Of a DNA stretch of 64,000 nt, positions 15,876-24,793 are shown one piece after another. How positions within the stretch are numbered: position 1 is the stretch's first letter; each line of letters begins with the position of its first letter. The DNA is from Glycomyces xiaoerkulensis. GTDB lineage: Bacteria; Actinomycetota; Actinomycetes; Mycobacteriales; Micromonosporaceae. Below the pieces are notes generated by a model. It was given only the letters and a program-made list of their open reading frames with translations. It ran no database searches and was not told where the DNA came from. The stretch lies in assembly GCF_002798405.1 (NCBI RefSeq), contig NZ_PGGV01000003.1, forward strand, positions 1 through 64,000, read 5' to 3'. A program made the translations under genes and the position numbers.

Positions 15876-16907
15876 TTGGAACTCCCAGCATGGGTCTGGG
15901 TCCTCACCATCGCGGCCCTGGCGGCCGTCGTCGTCGTGGATCTGACGCTCGCCATCCGGAATCCCCACCGTCCCGGTATGCACGAGGCCGCCCTCTGGTC
16001 CAGCGTCTACATCGCCGCCGCGCTCGTGTTCGGCGGCGTCATGTTCCTGACCCAGGGGTCGACCTATGGGGGCGAGTTCCTGGCCGGCTTCCTCACCGAG
16101 AAGGCCCTGTCGGTCGACAACCTCTTCGTTTTCCTGCTCATCATCCAGGCGTTCCGCGTGCCCGATCCGCTCCAGTCGCGGGTGCTGCTGGTCGGCATCG
16201 TGCTCTCGATCGTGCTGCGGAGCGTCTTCATCGCCATCGGGGCGATCATGATCGAGCGGTTCAGTTGGGTCTTCCTCATCTTCGGCGCGATCCTGATCTG
16301 GACCGCCTGGGGCCTGCTGCGCGGCAGCGGCGAGGAGGAGAGCTATGAACCCAACCGGTTCATGAGGTGGGCGCAGCGGCGGTTGCGGGTCCTTCCCGAC
16401 TACCACGGCGGGCGCCTGATGGCCCGGTTCGACGGGAAGCGGTACGTGACCCCGCTGTTCCTGGCGATGCTCGCGATCGGCTCGACCGACATCCTGTTCG
16501 CGCTCGACTCGATCCCGGCCATCTTCGGGCTCACCCAGGAGCCCTACCTGGTGTGGACGGCCACGATCTTCGCCCTGTTCGGGCTGCGCCAGCTCTACTT
16601 CCTCCTGGCGGCGCTGCTGCGCCACCTGCACTTCCTGGCGCTCGGCCTGGCGGCGATCCTGGGGTGGATCGGCGTCAAGCTCATCATCAACGGCCTGGCG
16701 GCGAACCAGTTGTCGTTCATCAACGCCGGTCGGCCGCTGCACATCCCGCACATCCCGACCTGGTTGTCGCTGGGCTTCATCGCCGCGGTGCTGTCGGCGG
16801 TGGTGCTGGCGAACTGGGTGATGCTGCGTCGGCAGGGCCGCACCTGGGCCGACCTGTTCGCCGAGTCGACCGCTACCCCCGCGACCGCAGCCGCCGGCAA
16901 GCAGTGA
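15876..16907 (+). CDS. TerC/Alx-family integral membrane protein, probable Mn2+ exporter
   Basis: This 343-residue protein has seven to nine hydrophobic helices and the TerC family hallmarks: FLTEKALSVDNLFVFLLI (about residues 72-89) and STDILFALDSIPAIFGLTQE (about 203-222), both with conserved membrane-embedded acidic residues. Family members (Alx, YceF, YkoY) export Mn2+, and the Mn2+ riboswitch directly upstream supports that role here over tellurite resistance. The TTG start at 15876 follows AAGGAAGG with a 7-nt spacing. The last 35 bp overlap the convergent NlpC/P60 gene tail to tail. Confidence 0.9.
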   Translation: MELPAWVWVLTIAALAAVVVVDLTLAIRNPHRPGMHEAALWSSVYIAAALVFGGVMFLTQGSTYGGEFLAGFLTEKALSVDNLFVFLLIIQAFRVPDPLQSRVLLVGIVLSIVLRSVFIAIGAIMIERFSWVFLIFGAILIWTAWGLLRGSGEEESYEPNRFMRWAQRRLRVLPDYHGGRLMARFDGKRYVTPLFLAMLAIGSTDILFALDSIPAIFGLTQEPYLVWTATIFALFGLRQLYFLLAALLRHLHFLALGLAAILGWIGVKLIINGLAANQLSFINAGRPLHIPHIPTWLSLGFIAAVLSAVVLANWVMLRRQGRTWADLFAESTATPATAAAGKQ

Positions 16908-17814
16908 TCGTCCCCAGCTCGGAGTCCTTGATCGACTCGATCACGACCTTGCCGTAGACCGGCGACGCGAAGATCACCTCGGGCAGGTCGGCCTGGCCGC
17001 GCTCGGCGACGATCGCCGGCAGGAACGAGTCGCCGCCGTGTTCGAAGAACACGAGGTCGCCGGGGAGCACGTCGTCGAATTCGACCTCGTCGCCGGTCCC
17101 GGCCAGCGGCTCGTTGAACCGCGGGACGTCGATCCCGAGCTGCCGGTAGACGATCCACACCAGGCCCGGCGCGTCGATGCCGTAGGCGCTGATGCCGCCG
17201 TGGAGGTAGGGGATCTCCAGCATCTGCTGGGCGAGCTTGACCGCGTCCAGGCCGCAGGCGATCATCGACGTCGCGGGCGCCTCGTCCCGGCCGGCGTCGA
17301 GCGGCTCGGCCGACAGGTCCCGCCCCGGCACCCAGCCGGGCTGCTGCGGCCCGGGCAATGAGACCGGCACCCAGCCCCGGTAGTCCTCGCCGACCACGCG
17401 CAGCCGGGTCCCGAGGGTGACGCCGGGGATGAGGACGTCGCCGCCGGGCTCGTCCCGGACGGCGGTGGCGGTGGCGACGACCTGATGCTCGGCACCGGCG
17501 TGGCCGTCGTCGGCCGGATTCACCAGTTGATCGAGCGGCACCCAGCCCGAGGTCTCCTGCCGCGGGCAGGTCACCTCCGCCCAGAGGTCCTCGATCCGCT
17601 CCACGGCCACCTCGGTCCCCAGCAGACACTGGGTGCGCGCCCGGCCCTTGAGCCCGTGCGCGCGCACGTCGCTGGTGAGGCGGGCGACCCAGTCCCGGAC
17701 GGCGGACGGAACGCCGAGAGCGAGCCGGTCTTCAGATCCCGGCGCCGAAGGTGAGGCCCAGAGGGTGGCGACTGCCACGGCGATCAAGGCCGGTTGTCCT
17801 GGTGCGATCGGCAC
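16873..17814 (-). CDS. NlpC/P60 (YkfC-like) protein lacking its catalytic residues
   Basis: The 313 residues start with an ATLWASP segment and two SH3-like modules (GWVPLDQL near 95, GWVPVSLPG near 150), as in YkfC-type gamma-D-glutamyl endopeptidases, followed by an NlpC/P60 domain (about 185-310). The family motif around the nucleophile, normally YxWGG...G-[FI]-DCSGL, is here YLHGGISAYGIDAPGLV: Cys is Ala and Ser is Pro. The usual HVGIY histidine segment reads FLPAIVA, so the His is gone too. The fold is kept but hydrolysis seems impossible, so a muropeptide-binding role is more likely. GTG start with GGAGAG eight bases upstream. Confidence 0.8.
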   Translation of the reverse strand: MPIAPGQPALIAVAVATLWASPSAPGSEDRLALGVPSAVRDWVARLTSDVRAHGLKGRARTQCLLGTEVAVERIEDLWAEVTCPRQETSGWVPLDQLVNPADDGHAGAEHQVVATATAVRDEPGGDVLIPGVTLGTRLRVVGEDYRGWVPVSLPGPQQPGWVPGRDLSAEPLDAGRDEAPATSMIACGLDAVKLAQQMLEIPYLHGGISAYGIDAPGLVWIVYRQLGIDVPRFNEPLAGTGDEVEFDDVLPGDLVFFEHGGDSFLPAIVAERGQADLPEVIFASPVYGKVVIESIKDSELGTITACRRLRSRG

Positions 17815-18037
17815 GGTTGGTTCTCTCCGAGTGTTCGGCTGGTTCGGTATTCATGACGCGAGCAGGGGGATCCTCCACCGGCCCGCCGCGTTCCACGCAG
17901 CACCGATCACTCACTGTAGCAAGAGCACCGTGGTCGGGACGGCGTGGCCCTCACGGGCACAGGACGGTCGGTTCCACCTATCGAGCGGGGAGGTAACCGG
18001 AACATAACCGGTCCCGAACCTGTGGCAGGATCTTGCC
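17815..18037. promoter_or_regulatory. Divergent promoter region of the NlpC-like gene and bioB
   Basis: This 223-bp intergenic region holds no ORF of note. The heptamer TAACCGG is repeated at 17994-18000 and 18005-18011, one helical turn apart, 27 bp before the bioB start. GGCAGGATCTTGCC at 18025-18038 is a near palindrome over the ribosome site. Either could be a control element of biotin synthesis. No BirA or BioQ site is recognised. Confidence 0.3.
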
Positions 18038-19105
18038 ATGCCGGATGTGAACGACGCCCTCGCACACCTGTCCGCCGACGCCGACGCGGGGCGGACGCCC
18101 GACGCCGCCGACCTGGAGGCGGTGCTGGCGAGCGGCGACTCCGAGTTGATGGACGTGGTGTCAGCGGCGGCCCGACTCCGCTTCCGCCACTTCGGGAACC
18201 GCGTCAAGTTGAACTATCTGGTCAACCTCAAGAGCGGACTGTGCCCCGAGGACTGCGGTTACTGCTCGCAGCGCCTCGGGTCGGAGGCGGAGGTACTGAA
18301 GTACACGTGGCTGTCCCCGGAGGAGGCCGCCCGTCAGGCCGGGGCCGGCGTCGCCGGCGGCGCCTCGCGGGTATGCCTGGTCGCCAGCGGCCGCGGACCG
18401 ACCGATATGGACGTCGAGCGCGTCGGCAAGACCATCGCGGCGGTCAAGAACGCCAGCCCGGGCGTCGAGGTCTGCGCCTGCCTCGGGCTCCTCCAGGGCG
18501 AGCAGGCCGAACGGCTCGCCGCCCTCGGCGCCGACGCCTACAACCACAACCTCAACACCTCGGCCGACCAGTACGCCGAGATCTGCTCGACCCACACCTT
18601 CGACGACCGGGTCGAGACCGTGGGCGCCGCCCGCGACGCCGGCATGTCGCCGTGCTCGGGTCTGATCGCCGGTATGGGGGAGTCCGACGCCGACCTCGCC
18701 TCGGTCGCCCTCCGGCTGCGGGGACTGGGTTCGGACTCGATCCCGGTCAACTTCCTGCTGCCGTTCGACGGCACCCCGATGGAGGGGCGCTGGGAACTCG
18801 ACCCCCGCCGGTGCCTGCGGATCCTGGCGATGGTGCGGCTGGCGAATCCGTCGGCCGAGGTCCGCCTCGCGGCCGGCCGCGAAGCGCACCTGCGGCACCT
18901 CCAGGCGATGGCCCTGCAGGTGGTCAACTCGATCTTCCTGGGGGACTACCTGACCAGCGAGGGCCAGGCGGCGCGGGAGGACCTGGAGCTCATCGCCGAC
19001 GCGGGCATGGTCCCGCTCGGCCTGGACCGCGCCCCGGAGCCGGTGCGCGAGGCGGTCCGGGTCCGCCGCCGCGGCGCGGGCACCGAGCAGGCGCCCAACG
19101 CCTGA
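18038..19105 (+). CDS. bioB: Biotin synthase
   Basis: This radical-SAM enzyme inserts sulfur into dethiobiotin, the last step of biotin synthesis. The 355 residues carry the cluster-binding [11 protein letters not shown] with Cys69, Cys73 and Cys76, and downstream family motifs YNHNLNTS and SGLIAGMGE, with INFLLP-type [10 protein letters not shown] near residue 245. No other bio gene is adjacent. Its stop codon directly abuts the stop of the convergent LacI-type gene with no spacer. Confidence 0.96.
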   Translation: MPDVNDALAHLSADADAGRTPDAADLEAVLASGDSELMDVVSAAARLRFRHFGNRVKLNYLVNLKSGLCPEDCGYCSQRLGSEAEVLKYTWLSPEEAARQAGAGVAGGASRVCLVASGRGPTDMDVERVGKTIAAVKNASPGVEVCACLGLLQGEQAERLAALGADAYNHNLNTSADQYAEICSTHTFDDRVETVGAARDAGMSPCSGLIAGMGESDADLASVALRLRGLGSDSIPVNFLLPFDGTPMEGRWELDPRRCLRILAMVRLANPSAEVRLAAGREAHLRHLQAMALQVVNSIFLGDYLTSEGQAAREDLELIADAGMVPLGLDRAPEPVREAVRVRRRGAGTEQAPNA

Positions 19106-20134
19106 TCAGCGGCCCTGGTGCCGGGTGGTCGACTCCCGCACCACCATCTCGGTGGCCAGCTCCAGCCGGGGCGATTCGACGTCGTTGCCGGAGGCCAGCT
19201 CCAGCACCGTCCGGGCAGCTAGCGCTCCCATCTCCGAGAGCGGCTGCCGCACGGTCGTCAGCGGCGGCGACGTCCAGCGCGACTCGGGCAGGTCGTCGAA
19301 GCCCACCACGCTGACGTGCTCGGGGATGAGCAGCCCGCGCTGGCGGATCGCCTCGTAGGCGCCGAAGGCCATCTGGTCCGAGGAGGCGAAGATCGCCGTG
19401 GGCGGGTTGGCGAGGGCCAGGACCTCTTTGGCCGCGTCGAAGCCCGACTGGTGGTAGAAGTCGCCGTCGTAGACCATCGCGGGGTCGTAGGTGAGCCCGG
19501 CGGCGTCCAGGGCGGCCCGGTAGCCGTCGAAGCGGGCCCGGGAGGCCAGCACCTGCTTGGGGCCGTGGATGAATCCGATCCGACTGTGCCCCAGCTCGAT
19601 GAGGTGGTCGGTGGCGGCCATGCCCCCGGCCCAGTTGGTGGCCCCGATCGCGGGGGCGTCCATCACCGGTCCGCCGGCCGGGTCGAGGACGACCATCGGG
19701 ACCCGCAGGTGCCGCAACTGCTCGAGGATGGGGGAGGAGAGGGTGGAGACGACCAGGATGACCCCGTCGGAGGCGCGGGTGCGCAGGTTGTCGAGCCACT
19801 GCTCGCTGGCCGCCCGGCGCCGGTGGATGGCCGAGACGACCGTGCCCACCCCTTGGGCGTGGCAGGCGTCTTCGACGCCGCGGATGATCTCGACGGCCCA
19901 GGGGCTGTCGAGCTCGTTGAACACCAGGTCCACCAGGCGGGCGTTGCGGCTGGGCGTCCGAGTGGAACGGCGGCGCTGGTAGCCCCGCTCGGTCAGCAGG
20001 GTCTCAACGCGCTTGCGAGTCTCCGGTGCGACATCGGAGCGGCCGTTGATGACCCGGGAGACCGTGGGCACGCTGACGCCGGCCTCGTCGGCGATGGCGC
20101 GTATCGTGACGCGTCCCTGTTCGGCTTCGGTCAA
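19106..20134 (-). CDS. LacI-family transcriptional regulator
   Basis: This 342-residue regulator has an N-terminal helix-turn-helix (residues 9-30, TIRAIADEAGVSVPTVSRVI) with the LacI hinge following, and a periplasmic-binding-protein-like sugar domain (about 65-335). It faces the GH3-gfo-PmoA-cupin genes and very probably represses them until a cello- or xylo-oligosaccharide, or a related ligand, binds. The effector is inferred only from context. The TTG start at 20132-20134 follows GGGAGGA. Palindromes suited to a LacI dimer lie in the divergent region. Confidence 0.92.
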   Translation of the reverse strand: MTEAEQGRVTIRAIADEAGVSVPTVSRVINGRSDVAPETRKRVETLLTERGYQRRRSTRTPSRNARLVDLVFNELDSPWAVEIIRGVEDACHAQGVGTVVSAIHRRRAASEQWLDNLRTRASDGVILVVSTLSSPILEQLRHLRVPMVVLDPAGGPVMDAPAIGATNWAGGMAATDHLIELGHSRIGFIHGPKQVLASRARFDGYRAALDAAGLTYDPAMVYDGDFYHQSGFDAAKEVLALANPPTAIFASSDQMAFGAYEAIRQRGLLIPEHVSVVGFDDLPESRWTSPPLTTVRQPLSEMGALAARTVLELASGNDVESPRLELATEMVVRESTTRHQGR

Positions 20135-20211
20135 GGGTCCTCCCGTGGTCGGTACGTTCCAAGGTAGCCGCCGACATCCTATAGCCAGGTACGGACCCTC
20201 ACACCGCGTGT

Positions 20212-20224
20212 CCGAAAGTTTCGG
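20212..20224. promoter_or_regulatory. Palindromic operator CCGAAAGTTTCGG
   Basis: Perfect 6-bp arms surround one central base. The CGAAA-N-TTTCG form is known for LacI-type glycoside regulators of actinomycetes. It lies 78 bp upstream of the LacI start and about 180 bp upstream of the GH3 start. Confidence 0.65.
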
Positions 20225-20320
20225 TCAAATCCTGATCGATTCGACGTCATAAACCCCGTTTTCGGTGGTTGTTGAGCGCTAGAACTCCCGCGTAATCAAT
20301 GTTATGGTGTCCAAACCTGT

Positions 20321-20351
20321 ATCGGAACCGATCAGAAAAGTTTCAGAAACT
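20321..20351. promoter_or_regulatory. Pair of inverted repeats before the GH3 gene
   Basis: ATCGGAACCGAT (20321-20332, 5-bp arms) and AGTTTCAGAAACT (20339-20351, 6-bp arms) lie 54-85 bp before the GH3 start. The second resembles the upstream operator with its half-sites inverted, so both may bind the same LacI-type repressor. Confidence 0.45.
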
Positions 20352-20405
20352 ATCGGCCCAGATAGCCCCCCAGGTAGCAAGTCTCGGGCCGTTGAGTGGA
20401 GTGGC

Positions 20406-22682
20406 ATGGACACCGACACCCCCGCAGAGGCGGCCGAGCGCGCGGCCGGTCTGGTCAAGCAGATGACGCTTGCTGAGAAGTGCGCGCAGCTTGTGGGCCT
20501 CTGGCGAGACGTGGACGCCGACGCAGGGGACATGGCGCCCCACCAGAGCGAGCAGACCGGCGGTCTCAGCGAGGAAGAGGCCATGGCCCACGGCCTCGGC
20601 CAGTTGACCCGTCCGTTCGGCTCGGCGCCGGTCGACCCCGTCGAGGGGGCGGCCCGCCTGGCGGCCGTCCAGAAGCAGATCCGCGACACCAGCCGTTTCG
20701 GGATCGCCGCCCAGGTCCACGAGGAATGCCTCACCGGCCTGATGACCGAAGGCGCCACCATCTTCCCCACCCCGCTGGCCCTGGGCGCCACCTTCGACCC
20801 CGACCTCGTCCACGCCGCCGCGCATCAGATCGGTTCCTCCATGCGCGGCCTGGGCGTCCACCAGGGCCTGGCCCCCGTGCTCGACGTCGTGGCCGACTCC
20901 CGCTGGGGCCGCACCGAGGAGACCGTAGGCGAGGACCCCTACCTCACCGGCGCCGTCGGCACCGCCTATGTGACCGGCCTCCAGTCCGCCGGCATCGTGG
21001 CCACCCTCAAGCACTTCGTCGCCTACTCGGCCTCTCTGGCCGGCCGGAACTTCGGCCCGGTCTACATGGGACCGAAGCAACTGGCCGAGACCTACCTGAC
21101 CCCGTTCGAGATGGCGGTGCGCATCGGCCGCGCCGGTTCGGTCATGAACTCCTACGCGGCCAACGACGGCGTCCCGGTCGCGGCCGACGCCGACATGTTC
21201 ACCGGGGTCCTGCGCGACCAGTGGGGCTTCGAGGGCGTCGTCGTCAGCGACTACTTCGCGATCAACTTCCTGAACTCGCTGCACCACGTGGCCGCCGACC
21301 GCTCGGCAGCCGCCGAGCTCGCGCTGTCGGCCGGCATCGACGTCGAACTGCCCAACGCCGACTGCTACGGCGATCCGCTGCTCCAGGCCGTCGACTCGGG
21401 TCGCATCGGAGAGGACCTGGTCGACCGCGCCGCCGAGCGGGTCCTGACCCAGAAGGTCCGCCTCGGCCTGCTCGACGAGCCGCCCGACCCGCCCACCCGG
21501 ATCGACCTCGACCCGCCCGAGGCCCGCGCGCTGTCGGCCGAGTGCGCCAGGCGCTCGATCGTGCTGCTGGACAACGACGGCACGCTCCCGCTCGCCGGCC
21601 CCGAGAACCTGGCACTGGTCGGACCGGTCGCCGACGACAAGGCGGTCATGCTGGGCTGCTACGCCTTCCCGAACCACCACGGCCGCCTCGACGCCGCGGA
21701 GATGGGCGTCGACATCCCCACCCTGCGCGAGCGGCTCACCGCCGACCTGCCCGGCGCACGGATCGAGCACGCCGCCGGCGGCTCGGTCCTGGAGGCGACC
21801 GACGCCGAGATCGAGGCGGCCGTCACCGCCGCCTCCGGCGCCGAGCTGGCGGTCGTGGCCGTCGGCGACCGCTCTGGCCTGTTCGGCCGCGGTACCTCCG
21901 GCGAGGGCTGCGACGCGGACTCGCACGCTCTGCCCGGACGCCAGGCCGAGCTGCTCGACGCCGTGCTCGCCACCGGCACCCCGACCGTGGTCGTGGTGAT
22001 CTCGGGCCGCCCCTACGCCCTCGGCGACGCCGCCGACCGGGCCGCCGCGATCGTCCAGGCCTTCCTGCCGGGCCAGGAGGGTGCCCGCGCCGTCAGCGAG
22101 GTCCTCACCGGCGCCGTGGAGCCCGAGGGGCGCCTGCCGGTGGGCGTACCGGCCCGCGCCGACTCCCCGCCGGCGACCTACCTCGGTCCCGAACTGGCCC
22201 AGCGCAGCGAGGTCTCCACCGTCGACCCGACCGCCCGCTTCTCCTTCGGCCACGGCCTGTCCTACACCGAGTTCCAATGGGGCGAGCCCCGACTGCACTC
22301 GGGTGCCGAAGTCGCCCCGGACGGGACGGTCGAGGTCGCCGTCGAGGTGCGCAACACCGGTTCCCGCGCGGGCGTCGAGGTCGTCCAGCTCTACCTCCAC
22401 GATCCGATCGCCTCCACCGTGCGCCCCGTCCAGCGCCTGGTGGGCTTCGCCAAGCTCCGCCTAGCCCCGGGCGAAGCGGCCGAGGCCCGCTTCGCGATGC
22501 CGGCCGACCTGGCCGCCTTCATCGGCGCCGACGGCGACTGGGTGGTCGAGGCCGGGACCCTGGAACTGCGGCTGGCCCGCTCGGCCGGCGACATCGCGGG
22601 CACGGTCGAGGTCGGGGTGACCGACTCGCGCCGCCTGGAACCGGGGACCCGGCGCTTGGAGACCCGCGCCACAGTCGGCTAG
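20406..22682 (+). CDS. Glycoside hydrolase family 3 (beta-glucosidase/beta-xylosidase type)
   Basis: This 758-residue cytoplasmic enzyme has no signal peptide and probably cleaves imported beta-linked oligosaccharides. The (beta/alpha)8 domain contains LAPVLDVVADSRWGRTEET and KHFVAY, and the catalytic nucleophile Asp near residue 281 in GVVVSDYFAINF. A middle alpha/beta sandwich follows (VAVGDRSGLFGRG). A C-terminal fibronectin-III-like domain at about 620-740 includes FSFGHGLSYTEF and NTGSRAGVEVVQLYL. The ATG at 20406 follows GAGTGGAG. An upstream in-frame ATG at 20304 would swallow the putative operators and is less likely. First gene of the LacI-controlled cluster. Glucosidase versus xylosidase activity cannot be decided. 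Confidence 0.92.
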   Translation: MDTDTPAEAAERAAGLVKQMTLAEKCAQLVGLWRDVDADAGDMAPHQSEQTGGLSEEEAMAHGLGQLTRPFGSAPVDPVEGAARLAAVQKQIRDTSRFGIAAQVHEECLTGLMTEGATIFPTPLALGATFDPDLVHAAAHQIGSSMRGLGVHQGLAPVLDVVADSRWGRTEETVGEDPYLTGAVGTAYVTGLQSAGIVATLKHFVAYSASLAGRNFGPVYMGPKQLAETYLTPFEMAVRIGRAGSVMNSYAANDGVPVAADADMFTGVLRDQWGFEGVVVSDYFAINFLNSLHHVAADRSAAAELALSAGIDVELPNADCYGDPLLQAVDSGRIGEDLVDRAAERVLTQKVRLGLLDEPPDPPTRIDLDPPEARALSAECARRSIVLLDNDGTLPLAGPENLALVGPVADDKAVMLGCYAFPNHHGRLDAAEMGVDIPTLRERLTADLPGARIEHAAGGSVLEATDAEIEAAVTAASGAELAVVAVGDRSGLFGRGTSGEGCDADSHALPGRQAELLDAVLATGTPTVVVVISGRPYALGDAADRAAAIVQAFLPGQEGARAVSEVLTGAVEPEGRLPVGVPARADSPPATYLGPELAQRSEVSTVDPTARFSFGHGLSYTEFQWGEPRLHSGAEVAPDGTVEVAVEVRNTGSRAGVEVVQLYLHDPIASTVRPVQRLVGFAKLRLAPGEAAEARFAMPADLAAFIGADGDWVVEAGTLELRLARSAGDIAGTVEVGVTDSRRLEPGTRRLETRATVG

Positions 22683-22699
22683 TATGCAGACCACGGCAA

Positions 22700-22711
22700 G
22701 AAAACGCTTAC
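22700..22711. promoter_or_regulatory. Possible LacI-type half-palindrome before the Gfo/Idh/MocA gene
   Basis: GAAAACGCTTAC has the central CG and imperfect dyad symmetry (8 of 12 positions) common to LacI-family operators, and lies 26 bp before the start codon in the 54-bp gap after GH3. Confidence 0.3.
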
Positions 22712-22736
22712 AACTCGCGCATTCATAGGAGCCACC

Positions 22737-23834
22737 GTGTCCTCCACCTACCGCCTTGCCATCGTCGGCACCGGGGGCATCGCCCATTTGCACGCCAAGA
22801 GCATCCGGGAGCACGTCCCCGGCCGGTTCGAGATCGTGGCCGCGGTCGACCCCGCCGCCGACCGGCTCGAGGACTTCCGATCCGCCTTCGGTGTCGAGCG
22901 CGGCTACGCCTCCATCGAGGAGCTCCTCGCCGCCGAGGAACCGGACCTGGTCGACCTGTGCACCCCGCCCGGCGCCCACGCCGACGGGGCCGTCGCCGCG
23001 CTGGGGGCCGACGTCGGCGTCGTCTGCGAGAAGCCACCGGCGCTGAGCCTGGCCGACTTCGACCGCATCGCCGCCGCCTCGGCCTCCTCCAAGGGCGATT
23101 TCGCGGTGATCTCGCAGCACCGCTTCGGATCGGCCGCCGAGCGCGTGCGCAACATGATGACCTCCGGTGTGCTCGGCCCGCTCGCGATCGCCAAGTGCGA
23201 CACCCTGTGGTTCCGGCCCGAGGATTACTTCGCCGTCGAGTGGCGCGGCCGCTGGGAGACCGAGGGCGGCGGACCGACCATGGGCCACGGCATCCACCAG
23301 ATCGACACGCTGCTGTCGATCGTCGGCCCCTGGGCGGAGGTGGTCGCCACCGCCCACCGGCACCGCCGCGCCACCAACACCGAGGACGTCTCCCACGCCA
23401 TCGTGACCCTCGAAAGCGGCGCCAGCGTGTCGATCACGAACTCCCTGCTGAGCCCCCGCGAGACCTCCCACATCCGCCTCGACTACGACCACGCCACGGT
23501 CGAACTCGACCACCTCTACGGATACGGCGACGCCGACTGGACGGTCACCCCCATCGAGGCCCACGCCGAGGAGGTCATGGGCGCCTGGGGCGCCGAGCCC
23601 CGCGGCCGGCGGTCCGGCCACGGCGCCCAGTTCGCCGTCCTCGCCGACGCCCTCGACGCCGGGGCCAAGCCACCGGTGACCGCCGAGGACGCCCGCCGCA
23701 CCCTGGAGCTGATCTCGGCGATCTACGCCTCGGCCTTCACCGGCAAGCCGGTCCGAGCCGGGGACATCGACCCGACCTCCCCGTACTATCAGCGGATGGA
23801 CGGGGCCGGGACGCCCTGGCCGGACCGCAAGTGA
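22737..23834 (+). CDS. Gfo/Idh/MocA-family oxidoreductase
   Basis: This 365-residue NAD(P)-dependent sugar or inositol dehydrogenase has an N-terminal Rossmann fold with IVGTGGIAHLHAK at residues 8-20. CEKPPALS near 97 holds the family EKP motif. A C-terminal substrate domain follows, with GHGIHQIDTLLSIVG near residue 183, where the DxxxH-type catalytic pair is expected. GTG start with TAGGAG eight bases upstream. Sequence alone does not tell the sugar. The position between GH3 and PmoA genes suggests oxidation of a sugar released by the glycosidase. Confidence 0.9.
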   Translation: MSSTYRLAIVGTGGIAHLHAKSIREHVPGRFEIVAAVDPAADRLEDFRSAFGVERGYASIEELLAAEEPDLVDLCTPPGAHADGAVAALGADVGVVCEKPPALSLADFDRIAAASASSKGDFAVISQHRFGSAAERVRNMMTSGVLGPLAIAKCDTLWFRPEDYFAVEWRGRWETEGGGPTMGHGIHQIDTLLSIVGPWAEVVATAHRHRRATNTEDVSHAIVTLESGASVSITNSLLSPRETSHIRLDYDHATVELDHLYGYGDADWTVTPIEAHAEEVMGAWGAEPRGRRSGHGAQFAVLADALDAGAKPPVTAEDARRTLELISAIYASAFTGKPVRAGDIDPTSPYYQRMDGAGTPWPDRK

Positions 23835-23876
23835 CGATCCCCGCGACCCTCACCAGAGAACCGGAGTTAACAACCG

Positions 23877-24791
23877 ATGACGCTGCAGCTCGACCAAATC
23901 GAGGACAGAGAACTCTCGATCCGGCACGGGGACTTGGAGCTCCTCCGCTACGTCTACCGGCCGGACAACGACCAGTTCGAATCGCCCCGCCCCTACTTCG
24001 AACCGATCCGCGACCTCGCCGGCCAGCAGGTCAGCCTGTACCGGCCGCACGACCACGTGTGGCACAAGGGCATCGCGCTCTCGCTGCCCAACTGCGGCCC
24101 CCACAACTTCTGGGGCGGGCGCACCTTCCGGCGCGGCCAGGGCTACGTCGACGAGAAGAACGACGGCTCGATGGAGCACCGCTCCTTCACCGAGCTCGAA
24201 TCCGGCGACCAGGGCGTCAAGGTCGCCGAGGAGCTCGAGTGGGTCACCCAGGACGGGGACCACTTCTTCAGCGAGAAGCGCGCCTTCGCCGCCACCGTCA
24301 CCGGCGACGACACCTGGGTCCTGTCGTTCTCCACGGCGGTCACCAACGACACCGACCAGGTCGTGGTCATGGGCAGCCCCACCACCGAGGGCCGCGAGAA
24401 CGCCGGGTACGGCGGCTTCTTCTGGCGCGGGCCCCGGTCGTTCACCGAAGGGCGGGTCTACACCGCCGCCGGCACCGGCGGCGACGAGATGATGGGCGTG
24501 CGCGGGGACTGGATGGGTTTCCACGGCAAGCACGACTCGAACGACGCCGAGTCCACACTGGTCTTCACCGACCATCCGGAGAACCCCGGCGCGCCGATCA
24601 AGTGGTTCGTGCGGACGACCCCGTTCGCGGCGGTCTGCCCCGCCCCGTTCTTCGACGCCGAGCTGCCGATGGAACCGGGCCGGACGGTCACCCTGCGCCA
24701 CGCGGTCGCCGTCTGCAACGGCGACACCGGCGCCGAGGGAGCGGGCAAGACCGCCGAGCTCGCCGCAGCCGAACTGGCCCGACTGGGATAG
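23877..24791 (+). CDS. PmoA/DUF6807 family protein
   Basis: This 304-residue beta-sandwich protein belongs to the DUF6807 (PmoA) group. It has no link to particulate methane monooxygenase beyond the name. Conserved histidine-rich segments are visible: YRPHDHVWHKGIALSLPNCG near residues 58-77 and MGFHGKHDS near 218. In other actinomycetes such genes travel with Gfo/Idh/MocA dehydrogenases and LacI regulators, as here, so a role in sugar or sugar-lactone metabolism is likely. The biochemical activity is not established. ATG start behind GGAG with 43 bp after the oxidoreductase. Confidence 0.82.
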   Translation: MTLQLDQIEDRELSIRHGDLELLRYVYRPDNDQFESPRPYFEPIRDLAGQQVSLYRPHDHVWHKGIALSLPNCGPHNFWGGRTFRRGQGYVDEKNDGSMEHRSFTELESGDQGVKVAEELEWVTQDGDHFFSEKRAFAATVTGDDTWVLSFSTAVTNDTDQVVVMGSPTTEGRENAGYGGFFWRGPRSFTEGRVYTAAGTGGDEMMGVRGDWMGFHGKHDSNDAESTLVFTDHPENPGAPIKWFVRTTPFAAVCPAPFFDAELPMEPGRTVTLRHAVAVCNGDTGAEGAGKTAELAAAELARLG

Positions 24792-24793
24792 CG

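Noticed and set aside
17994..18011. TAACCGG direct repeats as a biotin operator
   Set aside because: They are suggestively placed before bioB but do not match a biotin regulator site I can name, so they are listed only as a possible element.
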